Of a stretch of DNA of 49,121 nucleotides, positions 41,456-49,121 are shown piece by piece (positions within the stretch are counted from its first letter, which is position 1; every line of letters begins with the position of its first letter). A model generated the notes under the pieces. It saw only the letters and a program-made list of their open reading frames with translations, had not been told where the DNA came from and did not search any database. The position numbers were made by a program, and so were the translations under genes. Source of the stretch: Siminovitchia fortis. GTDB taxonomy: Bacteria; Bacillota; Bacilli; Bacillales; Bacillaceae_C. The stretch covers positions 1-49,121 of the forward strand of contig NZ_QYTU02000027.1 in assembly GCF_003605365.2 (NCBI RefSeq), given 5' to 3'.

Positions 41456-42246
41456 GATGCATGACCTCCTTCAGCCAGCTTTTCCTCGGAAACGACTTTG
41501 TTCACCAAAGCTCCGATTCCGTCAATCTCAATACGGATTTCATCTCCGTCTTTTACGTGCGGCGACTGCTCGGGAACTCCGGCAAGTAATACGTCGCCTT
41601 TTCGAAGAGTCATAAATTCGGTTACATCTTCAAGCAAGACCGGAATCGAACGGATCAGGTTCTTCGTATTATTTACCTGCTTTAATTCCCCGTTGATGTA
41701 AACTCGGGTTTCCAACTCCCCCGGGTCCGTCACGTCGTCCTGGGAAACGATCCACGGCCCGATCGGACAGAATCCGTCGCGCGCTTTTTGCTTGATCGCA
41801 GGGCGGTAATAGCTTTCATGCGGAATGCTGACGTCATTTGCAATCGTATAGCCCTCGATGTATTTATACGCGTCCTCCGCTTTAATGTGGGTCGCAGTTT
41901 TTCCAACCACAACCGCAAGCGCGGCACCGGCCTCCAGCTCTTTTTCCCCTTCCGGCAGCGGAATGGGCTGATTGCATCCTGATAATGTATTGGCAGGCTT
42001 GATATATAAAATTGGAGCTTTCGGCGGTTGCTTATAAGGTGCCTCATTGAATTGCTCTTTCAATTCATCGTATTTCCCCTGATAGTTCAACAGCACGCCG
42101 TAAACCGTTCCTTTCACCGGCGGATTCCAGGAAACATCTGAAACAGGCTGCTTTTGTCCGTGCAGTTCAACTGTTGCATCATTCGTATTTGCCTGGACCT
42201 CATCCCAAACGCCGAGCCCATGAAGGCTCGCTTTTACATGACTCAT
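41452..42246 (-). CDS. hpaG1: FAH-family protein, N-terminal half equivalent of HpaG
   Basis: The 264-residue FAH-fold protein has YGVLLNYQGKYDEL, APILYIKPANTLSG, LEAGAALAVVVGK, YTIANDVSIPHESYYRP, CPIGPWIVSQDDV and LLAGVPEQSPHV. In the usual EaE-D metal site pattern, EAGAALAVV keeps the first Glu but has Ala in place of the second acidic residue seen in HpaG2, as in the weaker half of bifunctional HpaG. ATG 42246 with GGAG upstream is used; a longer frame to 42306 runs into the repeat region. Confidence 0.86.
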   Translation of the reverse strand: MSHVKASLHGLGVWDEVQANTNDATVELHGQKQPVSDVSWNPPVKGTVYGVLLNYQGKYDELKEQFNEAPYKQPPKAPILYIKPANTLSGCNQPIPLPEGEKELEAGAALAVVVGKTATHIKAEDAYKYIEGYTIANDVSIPHESYYRPAIKQKARDGFCPIGPWIVSQDDVTDPGELETRVYINGELKQVNNTKNLIRSIPVLLEDVTEFMTLRKGDVLLAGVPEQSPHVKDGDEIRIEIDGIGALVNKVVSEEKLAEGGHAS

Positions 42247-42578
42247 ATTCTCACTCCTTATTTTCTTCGCGGAAATTAGCTGGCTTGGACGGCTCCATGC
42301 CATCACACAAGAGTCGCTCGCTGGTATTTTCCCTTATCCGCGGGTGCTTCCGATTTCATCCGCGGGTATTTCCCTTTATCCGCTGGTATTTTCCGTTATC
42401 CACGGGTATTTCCGATTATCCGCGGGTGTTTCCGGTTTTCCGCGGGTATTTCTGCTTGCCCTAGCTCAGCTGGACCTTTGTCCCTTTTAGAGGCTGGCTT
42501 CTGCAACTTATCCACTTCGCCCCGACAGAAACATCCCGTCCGCCTTCCAACAAATCATGAAGACGGGCGGGATCCCTT
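42247..42578. other. 332-nt gap inside the hpa cluster
   Basis: This gap separates hpaC from hpaG1. It contains the 20-nt-period array (42319-42460) and, near 42535-42578, a GC-rich hairpin (ATCCCGTCCGCC / GGCGGGAT-like arms) just after hpaC. The distance and structures suggest reduced read-through, or a separate transcript for hpaG1-hpaG2-hpaF. No promoter is assigned. Confidence 0.55.
42319..42460. repeat. Degenerate tandem array with 20-nt period inside the hpa cluster
   Basis: Seven units such as CGCTGGTATTTTCCGTTATC, CGCGGGTATTTCCCTTTATC and CACGGGTATTTCCGATTATC; six are 20 nt and one is 22 nt. All frames on the minus strand (the transcribed one) lack coding features. Confidence 0.9.
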
Positions 42579-43037
42579 TTAAACGACTTTTCTATATTTA
42601 CCTTCGAAGAATCCGAGCGCCTCACCATCTGTGACACGGAGATCGGTCACTTCACCGATGTATAGTGTGTGGTCTCCTGCAATCACGGATTCATGGACGT
42701 TGCACGTCAGGTTGACAAGGGCATCCTTGATGACCGGCAGTTCGTTGAACGTATCGAACTCTATGTTTCTTTCTTCTTTGACCTGGCCGGCAAAGTAAGC
42801 GGAGAGATCCTGCTGGCCCTCATTCAGCACGCTGACGGCGAATTTGCCGGATTCTTTGATGAGTTTGTTCATGTTCGCTTTTTCTCCGATGGAAATGAGG
42901 ACGAGCTTCGGGTTCAGGGATACCGACATGAATGCGTTGGCCGTCATGCCGTGCACGTTTTCCCCTACTTTCGTTGTAATCACTGTCACTCCCGTTGCGA
43001 ATTTTCCCATGGCTGTTCTAAACAGGCGATCTTCCAT
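42579..43037 (-). CDS. hpaC: Flavin reductase of 4-hydroxyphenylacetate 3-monooxygenase
   Basis: The 152-residue protein of the flavin reductase-like family supplies reduced FAD to HpaB: FRTAMGKFATGVTVITT, GMTANAFMSVSLNPKLVLI (flavin contacts), KFAVSVLNEGQ, and HTLYIGEVTDL. GGGGGAGAG lies before the ATG. It sits 43 nt after hpaD. Confidence 0.9.
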   Translation of the reverse strand: MEDRLFRTAMGKFATGVTVITTKVGENVHGMTANAFMSVSLNPKLVLISIGEKANMNKLIKESGKFAVSVLNEGQQDLSAYFAGQVKEERNIEFDTFNELPVIKDALVNLTCNVHESVIAGDHTLYIGEVTDLRVTDGEALGFFEGKYRKVV

Positions 43038-43080
43038 TCGACTCTCCCCCTTTTGTAAAAATTTCCCTTATCCCTAAATT

Positions 43081-44064
43081 TTATATCACAAATTCAGGCT
43101 TGCGCTTCGCAAGTTTCGGCTGCTTCAATGGCACTTCCTTGCCGCTGATGACATCCAGGACAACAGATGCTTCGTTGAACCAGCTGTCCGGTGCTTCGTG
43201 GCCCCAGAATGTCTGGCGCATCGGGTCGTCGATATCCCAGCGGATCGGCTTGAAGTCCGGGTCGCTTGTCAAATAGTCGCCGCTGTACAATTCGAGGCGG
43301 TGTCCGTCCGGATCTCTCAAATAGAGGAAAAATGCGTTGGACAACCCGTGGCGTCCAGGCCCTCTTTCGATGCTCTTTCCATATCCTGAAGCTGCCAGGA
43401 CATCGCACGCATGGATCAATGCGAGCGGATCAGGAAGCCAGAATCCGATATGGTGCAAGCGCGGCCCTTCGCCATTCATGAACGCCTGGTCATGGACAGT
43501 CTGCTTGCGGTGAAGCCATGTTGCCCATACATCGCCCTCTTTTGTATCCGTATACTCCGAGCAGGCGAAGCCCAGATCTTTCATGTAGAAATCCTGCGCT
43601 TTTTCCACATCTTCCACCATACAGTTGAAATGGTCGATTCTTTGGATGCGCGCTCCCCTGTACAAGTCATAGCGCTGCAGCAACCGCTCTACATGATCCA
43701 TTTTTGCAAAGAATTCCAGGGGCAGGCCCGAAACATCCTGCACACGTAGTGCACGCCCGAGGGCACGCTGCTCCCCTTCTTTCAACCATTTTGTCTGATA
43801 TCCTTTTGCTGTAAAAAATTCATCCAGCGCATCCAGGTCAGCATCTGATGCCACCTTATAGCCAAGCGCTTCCACAACCGGCTTCTCCGCTTTTTTCAAG
43901 TGGATGCTGTGATGGTTATGCTCTTCGAGTCCTCTCAAATATAAATTCTCTGAATCTGATTCTGTTTCAATAAAACCGAGTGTATCAACGTAAAATTTTC
44001 TTGAAGCTTCCAGGTCAGTCACATGTAAAACTGTGCGTGCGCAGCGAATGATATTAAAATCCAT
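43081..44064 (-). CDS. hpaD: 3,4-dihydroxyphenylacetate 2,3-dioxygenase (extradiol, VOC family)
   Basis: The 327-residue two-module VOC enzyme cleaves the homoprotocatechuate ring to CHMS. The C-terminal module has the 2-His-1-Glu metal site: IDHFNCMVEDV (His near 155), LHHIGFWLPDP (His near 214) and GHRLELYSGDY (Glu near 267), with the conserved RGPGRHGLSNAFFLYLRDP. It resembles the Brevibacterium (Fe) and Arthrobacter (Mn) enzymes; the metal cannot be told from sequence. Confidence 0.93.
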   Translation of the reverse strand: MDFNIIRCARTVLHVTDLEASRKFYVDTLGFIETESDSENLYLRGLEEHNHHSIHLKKAEKPVVEALGYKVASDADLDALDEFFTAKGYQTKWLKEGEQRALGRALRVQDVSGLPLEFFAKMDHVERLLQRYDLYRGARIQRIDHFNCMVEDVEKAQDFYMKDLGFACSEYTDTKEGDVWATWLHRKQTVHDQAFMNGEGPRLHHIGFWLPDPLALIHACDVLAASGYGKSIERGPGRHGLSNAFFLYLRDPDGHRLELYSGDYLTSDPDFKPIRWDIDDPMRQTFWGHEAPDSWFNEASVVLDVISGKEVPLKQPKLAKRKPEFVI

Positions 44065-44079
44065 CAGAATTTTACCCCC

Positions 44080-45555
44080 TTATGCTTTTATAAAATCCGG
44101 CTTGGATGATGGTTCTTTTTTAAGAAACTCAGAAACGAAATCTTTATATTTGTCTTTTTCGTATCCGTTGAAATAAGTCATGCCCATGCGGATCGGATCT
44201 CCAAAGAAGTAGTATTCGTAATGCGCCTGTCTTGCTCCGAAAGCGCTTAATGTCATATCCCATGCCAATCTGAACAGTTGGACACGCTCGTAGCCGTTCA
44301 GGTTTTTGCCTTGGAGTCCGCGGTCAAGGATCGCTCCGATGTCTTCATTTTCAAAGTCAGCCTGTGTCGGAATGCCCATCAGGCCGGATGCACCAAGGAT
44401 ACGTACAATTTCAACAAGGCGCGGATAGATGCGCGGGTACCAGTTGCGTGCTGCGTCAAGTGCCGCAAAGTCAGGTGTCATCATGCCCCATTTGTCAATT
44501 TGTGCGTTGTGCTCCGCTTTGTACATGTGGGAACGCATTGTTTCAAGCACCAGCATGATTTCGGCGCCTTTATCCTGTACATGCTGGAATTGGTCGATTC
44601 CGATAGCATCCATGATGCTGAGTGCGACACCTAGGATGAACTCTGTTTTCACGATATTTTTAGCAACAACCTGATGTGACATATGGACAACCGCGTTTGT
44701 TTCTTTAAAAGTCCTGTTGCAAAGGCTGGCGTTTCCGCAGACAAATACGCGCTCCCAAGGAACAAAGACGTTATCGAAAGATACGATGGCATCGCCTTCT
44801 TCAAAGCGGGAGGCAAGCGGGTGATCCCAGGTTGACTTGCCATAGTCGAATGCTTCACGGCTGAGGAATTTCAATCCTTCCGTGTTGTTCGGAATGGCAA
44901 AAGCAAGTGAGTATGGATCGTCCTTTGTATCGGATTTATTGACCGTAGACGGGAAGACAATCAACTCATCGGTGATGCCGCCCTGCGTTGCCAGCAAACG
45001 GACACCGTCAACGATGATTCCGTCGCTTCTTTTTTCCACAAGGTGAAGGGCCACGTTTGCATCTTTCTGCTCCGCCTGTGCTTTCGCACGGTTCACTTGC
45101 GGATGAATAAGCGTATGTGTCAAGCTCAGGTCGTTTTCACGTGCATATTCGTAATATTTTCTAGCGTTTTCAGCAAAACTAGGATCTGCTTCCGCGAAGA
45201 AGTCTGCTGCTGCACCGGTCGCCATCACTTCAGCGTTCATGTAATCCGGCGCGCGTCCCATCATGCCGCCTGATGTGCGTGCCCATTCCTGGATCGCTTC
45301 ACGGCGTGCAATCAAATCATCGATGGTTTCAGGGATTTTATAAGTCATCCCGACTTTATCCCCGGTTGTCGGAGATGTATAGAGCATCTTTTCAGGCTTT
45401 TCATATTGAAGATCGTACAAGCGCGCCATGGAGCGTGTGACACCTTTGAAGGCAGGGTGCTCCGTGACATCGTCGACTCTCTCTCCATGAATGTAAACAT
45501 TGTTGTTCGCTTTCTTTAATCGTTCTAAATACTCTTTTCCTGTTTTTGCCGGCAT
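44080..45555 (-). CDS. hpaB: 4-hydroxyphenylacetate 3-monooxygenase, oxygenase component
   Basis: The 491-residue FADH2-using enzyme hydroxylates 4-hydroxyphenylacetate to 3,4-dihydroxyphenylacetate. Family features are GKEYLERLKKANNNVYIHG, RTSGGMMGRAPDYMNA, LTHTLIHPQVNR, GVRLLATQGGITDE, FDNVFVPWERVF, DPIRMGMTYFNGY. GGAGAG is upstream. It forms the two-component monooxygenase with HpaC. Confidence 0.95.
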   Translation of the reverse strand: MPAKTGKEYLERLKKANNNVYIHGERVDDVTEHPAFKGVTRSMARLYDLQYEKPEKMLYTSPTTGDKVGMTYKIPETIDDLIARREAIQEWARTSGGMMGRAPDYMNAEVMATGAAADFFAEADPSFAENARKYYEYARENDLSLTHTLIHPQVNRAKAQAEQKDANVALHLVEKRSDGIIVDGVRLLATQGGITDELIVFPSTVNKSDTKDDPYSLAFAIPNNTEGLKFLSREAFDYGKSTWDHPLASRFEEGDAIVSFDNVFVPWERVFVCGNASLCNRTFKETNAVVHMSHQVVAKNIVKTEFILGVALSIMDAIGIDQFQHVQDKGAEIMLVLETMRSHMYKAEHNAQIDKWGMMTPDFAALDAARNWYPRIYPRLVEIVRILGASGLMGIPTQADFENEDIGAILDRGLQGKNLNGYERVQLFRLAWDMTLSAFGARQAHYEYYFFGDPIRMGMTYFNGYEKDKYKDFVSEFLKKEPSSKPDFIKA

Positions 45556-45576
45556 TTATATTCACTCTCCTTATAA

Positions 45577-47097
45577 TCACTTTCCGAACTGCGGAATATG
45601 GTGGTCGCCGATCGCGACGTGAATGACTTTTGGTTCCGTATAAAATTCAAGGATGGCGTAATGCCCGCCTTCGCGCCCGATGCCGCTCGCTTTCGTCCCG
45701 CCGAACGGAATTCTGAGGTCGCGCACATTTTGGGCATTGATCCAAAGCATTCCTGCATCAACCGCCTGTGCGACGCGGTGTCCCCGTTTGATGTCGTTTG
45801 TCCAGACATAGCCTGCCAGGCCGTATTTCACATCGTTTGCTGCCTGAATGACCTCTTCTTCCGTTTCAAACTCAATGACTGCCATGACCGGTCCGAAAAT
45901 TTCTTCCTGCGCGACTCTCATATCATTTGCCGCATTTAAAAGCAGCGTTGGAGGTACATAGTTTCCAGCTTTGAATTTCTCAGGAACCATACCCTGGATC
46001 ACTTCGCATCCTTCTTCTTTGGCGATCTCGATATAGCCTTTTACTTTTTCAAAGTGGCCTTTGTCAATGAGCGGCCCCAATTGGGTGGAAGAATCCATCG
46101 GGTCTCCGACTTTAATGTTTTGAACCCTTTGTTTCAACGCTTCGACGAATTTCTCTTTGATGTTTTTGTGTAAAAATACTCTGGAGTTCGCTGTGCAGCG
46201 TTCGCCGTTAAAGGAGAACAATCCCCATACGGCCGCATCAAGCGCGCGGTCGAAATCAGCATCGTCAAACACGATCAACGGTGATTTTCCGCCAAGTTCC
46301 ATGGAAGTCTTTTTCAACGTATCAGCTGAATTTTTAATGATGACGGATCCTGTCACGGTTTCACCTGTGAAGGAAATCGCTTCCACTGAAGGGTGGGCTA
46401 CAAGTGAAGCTCCTGCTGTCTCCCCGAATCCGTGAACGATGTTGAATACGCCTTCAGGAAGCTCCGCTTTTTGAATAATTTCAGCCAGTTTATTCGCCGT
46501 AAGCGGTGAAAGCTCCGCAGGTTTTAAAACAACGGTGTTGCCGGTTGCAAGCGCCGGTGCGACTTTCCATGTCGTCAGCATGAACGGTGCGTTCCATGGC
46601 GTGATCAATCCGACAACGCCAAGCGGGTTGTATACGGTGTAGTTAACGAACTCGCTGTTTTGCATGTAAGCTTCCCCGTGCATTCTTGTCTGCACCATGC
46701 GGGAATAGAAACGGAAATTCTCCGCAGCGCGCGCCGCCATGTTCCTTGTCTGTGCAATTGGAAGTCCTGTATCAAGGGATTCAAGATATGAAAGCTCCTC
46801 GGCCTCTTCATCGATCAAATCTGCGATTCTTTCAATATATTTCATGCGCTCGGAAACTTTCATTTTACCCCAAGGGCCTTCTTTAAACGCTTTATTGGCC
46901 GCTTGGGCAGCTTTATCGATATCTTCTTTTCTTCCCTCTGCCACACGGTTGATTGTTTCGTTTGTGAATGGGCTCGGGTTATCGAAGTAGACTCCGCTTT
47001 CGGATTCTGTGAATTGGCCATTGATAAATAGCTTTACATCGGGTTGCCGGGTGTGTTCGCGCACCTTTGCCTGTTCTGCTGTTTTTTGTGCCAACAT
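45577..47097 (-). CDS. hpaE: 5-carboxymethyl-2-hydroxymuconate semialdehyde dehydrogenase
   Basis: The 506-residue NAD-dependent aldehyde dehydrogenase oxidizes the ring-cleavage product CHMS to CHM. Motifs are ITPWNAPFMLTTWKVAPAL, VLKPAELSPLTAN, SFTGETVTGS, MELGGKSPLIVFDDAD (Glu general base), FSFNGERCTANSR (catalytic Cys), and QEEIFGPVMAVIEF. ATG 47097 with GGAAGG 5 nt upstream is preferred over in-frame GTG 47103. Confidence 0.92.
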   Translation of the reverse strand: MLAQKTAEQAKVREHTRQPDVKLFINGQFTESESGVYFDNPSPFTNETINRVAEGRKEDIDKAAQAANKAFKEGPWGKMKVSERMKYIERIADLIDEEAEELSYLESLDTGLPIAQTRNMAARAAENFRFYSRMVQTRMHGEAYMQNSEFVNYTVYNPLGVVGLITPWNAPFMLTTWKVAPALATGNTVVLKPAELSPLTANKLAEIIQKAELPEGVFNIVHGFGETAGASLVAHPSVEAISFTGETVTGSVIIKNSADTLKKTSMELGGKSPLIVFDDADFDRALDAAVWGLFSFNGERCTANSRVFLHKNIKEKFVEALKQRVQNIKVGDPMDSSTQLGPLIDKGHFEKVKGYIEIAKEEGCEVIQGMVPEKFKAGNYVPPTLLLNAANDMRVAQEEIFGPVMAVIEFETEEEVIQAANDVKYGLAGYVWTNDIKRGHRVAQAVDAGMLWINAQNVRDLRIPFGGTKASGIGREGGHYAILEFYTEPKVIHVAIGDHHIPQFGK

Positions 47098-47182
47098 AGT
47101 CACCTTCCTTAAAGATTCTCGTTTCAGGGAGAGCGGGTTTGCAAAACCCGCCGCAATTCTTTTTGTCTGAAAGTATATGAAA

Positions 47183-48109
47183 TTAGCTCTTTACTTCGTC
47201 TTTCAGTTCGATTCCATAGTTTATAAGCACTTCACGAAGTTCTTTTTGCAAAGCTTCAGATGGAATATCCATCGGTTTGCGCAATACCGGCTTGATTTTG
47301 CCCATCATGCCAAGAGCCGCTTTTGCCACTGAAGGGTTTGTGTCTTTAAAAAGAATGTCGTTCAGTTCCATCATTTCAAAGTGCATGTCTTGTGCACGTT
47401 TTACATCACCACGTGCCCATGCGTTGTAGATTTCGGCAACCGGTGCCGGCGCGACGTTGGATGTGGCGCTGATGTGGCCGGCTCCGCCAATCGCAAGCAT
47501 CGGATAGCAAAGAAGCTCGATTCCCGAATACAGGTTGAAGTCGCGGCCGGCTTTTAACAAGACGCGGTTCACATGTTCGAAGTCTTTATTAGATTCCTTG
47601 ATTCCGATAATGTTCGGGCAGTCCTCGGCAAGGCGTGCAATCGTTTCCACTTCAAGGTTGACTGCTGTCCTTCCGGGGATGTTATAGAGGATGATCGGAA
47701 TGTCAACTGCATCGGCGATTGTTTTAAAATGTTTGTAAAGCGCGTGCTGGTTCGGCCTGTTGTAATAAGGCACAATGACCATCGCCCCGTCCGCACCCAT
47801 TTCCTGGGCAGCTTTCGTCAATCTCATCGCTTCGTTATGATTGACGGATCCTGTTCCAGGGAGAAACGGCACTCGGCCTGCGACCGCTTTCTTCGCAGTC
47901 TCCATGACAAGCTCCCTTTCTTCGACCGTCAAGGAACTGGGCTCACCGCTTGTTCCGGTAACAGAAATTCCGTGGCTTCCGCTTTCAATCTGCCAATCAA
48001 TCAATTTTTTAAACGTTTCCAAATCAAGGCTTTCATCTTCATTAAAAGGCGTGATAACCGGAGCAATGGACCCTCTGAACCTTTCTTTTGCTTCTTTAAA
48101 AGATGGCAT
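47183..48109 (-). CDS. DapA/NAL-family lyase, likely pathway aldolase of the hpa cluster
   Basis: The 308-residue TIM-barrel Schiff-base enzyme has APVITPFNED, GTSGEPSSLTVEER (T-T/S-E substrate motif), PYYNRPNQHALYKHF, ILYNIPGRTAVNL (Tyr of the catalytic triad) and NIIGIKESNKDF (Schiff-base Lys). It could be annotated as dihydrodipicolinate synthase, but being first in the hpa operon it more likely replaces the usual class II HpaI aldolase, or acts on a related keto acid. The function is inference. ATG 48109 has GGAGG 8 nt upstream. Confidence 0.75.
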   Translation of the reverse strand: MPSFKEAKERFRGSIAPVITPFNEDESLDLETFKKLIDWQIESGSHGISVTGTSGEPSSLTVEERELVMETAKKAVAGRVPFLPGTGSVNHNEAMRLTKAAQEMGADGAMVIVPYYNRPNQHALYKHFKTIADAVDIPIILYNIPGRTAVNLEVETIARLAEDCPNIIGIKESNKDFEHVNRVLLKAGRDFNLYSGIELLCYPMLAIGGAGHISATSNVAPAPVAEIYNAWARGDVKRAQDMHFEMMELNDILFKDTNPSVAKAALGMMGKIKPVLRKPMDIPSEALQKELREVLINYGIELKDEVKS

Positions 48110-48168
48110 ATTCAAGTCCTCCTATATAAAATTATTTTAAATGCTGATTAATTTTCTGAACAATTAAA

Positions 48169-48197
48169 TCATATACGATTACATATATCATGTCAAA
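48169..48197 (-). promoter_or_regulatory. hpa operon promoter with overlapping dyad
   Basis: TTGACA (48197-48192), 17-nt spacer, TATGAT (48174-48169) on the minus strand, about 60 nt before the DapA-like gene. Inside lies TGATAT-N10-ATATGA (48191-48170), a near-perfect dyad shared with the regulator promoter. Confidence 0.75.
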
Positions 48198-48275
48198 CAC
48201 TTTTTAAAAAGAACAATAGAAATCGCTTACATTTTCTTTTTAAAAACAAGAAACAGACTTCACGCGTACTGTTTC

Positions 48276-48950
48276 TCAACTTTCCAACGTATTTTCCATT
48301 CTCATGGAACGGCGTCTTTCAAAATCTTCCGCTGTGCGTAGTTTATGCGTGCGAACCAATTCCTCGACCGTTTGCGGATCCGCTTTTTTCTCAAGCAAAG
48401 AGATGATTTCTTCATGTTCCTTGATCGATTCCTTCACCCTTCCGGAATACAGCGTAGATCCGATTCCCCTGATGGAGTCCAGGCGTTTCCATAAGTTCCG
48501 GATATTTTCGATCAAAACCTTGTTTGTGCTCTCCTCGTATATGAGCTGGTGAAACTCTGCGTTCAGTTTGGCATACCCGATGATATCGAAATCTTCCAAA
48601 GCCTCCTTCATCTGTTTGTTTTTTTCTTTCAGCTTCATGATCTTGGCAGCCGGGAAATTTTGCGAGCAGGATGCCACTGCATACCCCTCAAGGACTGCAA
48701 GAACCTGGAGATTCTCGTAATACTCAGACTCATTGATCGGCGCCACAACCGGCCCGATATTGTGCTTGTATTCGATCAGCCCCTCTGCTTCTAGCTGGCG
48801 GATCGCTTCCCTTATCGGGATGGAGCTCGTCTGCAATTCCCTTGCCAGCTGATCAATCACAATCCTTTGGCCGGGTACATAAACCTTTTCTACAATCCTT
48901 GACTTAATAATCCTATAGGCTCTTTGTTGTTTATTCTCTTTCTTCATCAT
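48276..48950 (-). CDS. GntR-family (FCD type) regulator of the hpa operon
   Basis: The 224-residue protein has an N-terminal winged HTH (ARELQTSSIPIREAIRQLEAEGLI, in two halves, about 34-58) and a helical FCD/VanR-type ligand domain with the metal-binding residues in NAEFHQLIYEES and IKEHEEIISLLEK. ATG 48950 (or 48947) is chosen over longer frames because it matches family length; no strong ribosome binding site precedes it. It is upstream of the hpa operon in the same direction and likely senses a pathway compound. Confidence 0.85.
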   Translation of the reverse strand: MMKKENKQQRAYRIIKSRIVEKVYVPGQRIVIDQLARELQTSSIPIREAIRQLEAEGLIEYKHNIGPVVAPINESEYYENLQVLAVLEGYAVASCSQNFPAAKIMKLKEKNKQMKEALEDFDIIGYAKLNAEFHQLIYEESTNKVLIENIRNLWKRLDSIRGIGSTLYSGRVKESIKEHEEIISLLEKKADPQTVEELVRTHKLRTAEDFERRRSMRMENTLES

Positions 48951-48956
48951 GCTTCT

Positions 48957-48985
48957 ATCATATGTAAAATCATATATGAAGTCAA
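48957..48985 (-). promoter_or_regulatory. Promoter of the GntR gene with overlapping dyad
   Basis: TTGACT (48985-48980), 17-nt spacer, TATGAT (48962-48957) on the minus strand, with a perfect TCATAT-N10-ATATGA dyad (48979-48958). The -10 ends 6 nt before the ATG, so the predicted transcript would start at or within the start codon. Confidence 0.65.
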
Positions 48986-49121
48986 GGGGAAGTGAGAGGG
49001 CGCTTAGTTTCGGGCGGAGGAACGCTCTGATTTCATTCATATCGCAGTCTGCTGTCAATGGACGCCGCGGTTGGACAAAGAAAAATGGAAATAGCTGTAT
49101 ATGGTAATCTAAAAATGAACC
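48986..49121. other. Right edge, no gene seen
   Basis: An open frame continues upstream of the GntR start to 49058, but it lacks a ribosome binding site and would read through the promoter. Nothing else is recognisable. Confidence 0.4.

Noticed and set aside
42174-42464. 96-codon plus-strand frame with repeated RVFPF motifs
   Set aside because: Product of the degenerate 20-nt array on the non-transcribed strand.
47183-48109. Lysine-pathway dapA
   Set aside because: Family membership is clear, but position as first gene behind the hpa promoter makes a catabolic role more likely; lysine genes are absent.

Overview
The window looks like chromosomal DNA of a Bacillaceae bacterium (Bacillus sensu lato). 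The evidence is strong GGAGG-type ribosome binding sites, ATG/GTG/TTG starts, teichoic acid genes (tagD, tagO, tagA, a tagB/tagF-type gene), T-box leaders, a nadBCA operon divergent from nifS, a class D sortase with its substrate, and a YhfH-type small protein. The genus cannot be fixed from the sequence alone. There are no rRNA or tRNA genes, no prophage, no CRISPR array and no intact transposase gene.

Layout. (1) 0-12.6 kb, cell envelope: an AT-rich three-gene extracellular glycosylation set (GT-C-like membrane protein, CsbB/GtrB-type glycosyltransferase, GtrA flippase), then tagD, a CDP-glycerol glycerophosphotransferase, an LCP ligase, two secreted autolysins (GW/SH3 glucosaminidase, SH3 amidase), and tagO and tagA on the other strand. 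(2) 12.8-15.9 kb: a LysR regulator divergent from a YeiH-type transporter, then an HTH membrane protein. (3) 16-20 kb, aromatic amino acids: a lone trpE behind two tandem tryptophan T-boxes, a FrnE/DsbA-type oxidoreductase and pheA. (4) 20.4-26.5 kb: ppaC, a MecA/PBP3-like penicillin-binding protein, a SAM hydroxide adenosyltransferase and a secreted phosphodiesterase. (5) 26.5-27.1 kb: a gene-free, highly structured segment that resembles a stand-alone omegaRNA/HEARO-like or IS200/IS605-derived element. (6) 27.5-32.8 kb: nadB-nadC-nadA with a NiaR-like operator, divergent nifS, and a 42-residue YhfH-like gene. (7) 33-35.5 kb: an acidic sortase substrate with two LPxTA motifs, its class D sortase, then a 0.75-kb array of 36 copies of a 20-nt repeat. 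(8) 35.6-40 kb: pxpBCA (5-oxoprolinase) and a BCCT transporter. (9) 40.3-49 kb: a 4-hydroxyphenylacetate catabolic cluster (hpaB, C, D, E, F, G1, G2), headed by a DapA-family aldolase and controlled by a GntR-type regulator whose promoter shares a dyad with the operon promoter.

The most unusual feature is the intergenic repeat content. Four separate loci carry tandem arrays with a 20-23 nt period but unrelated unit sequences (20.2, 32.4, 34.8 and 42.3 kb). At least two of them end in a hairpin built from the unit core, and the 34.8-kb unit recurs once at 40.2 kb in the same position next to a hairpin. A second dispersed family, built on GGGGACAGGCCCC / GGGGACTGTCCCC palindromes joined by AC-TTTAAAGCGTTA-like linkers, occurs at five places. 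It flanks lysR and supplies the end of that gene's reading frame.
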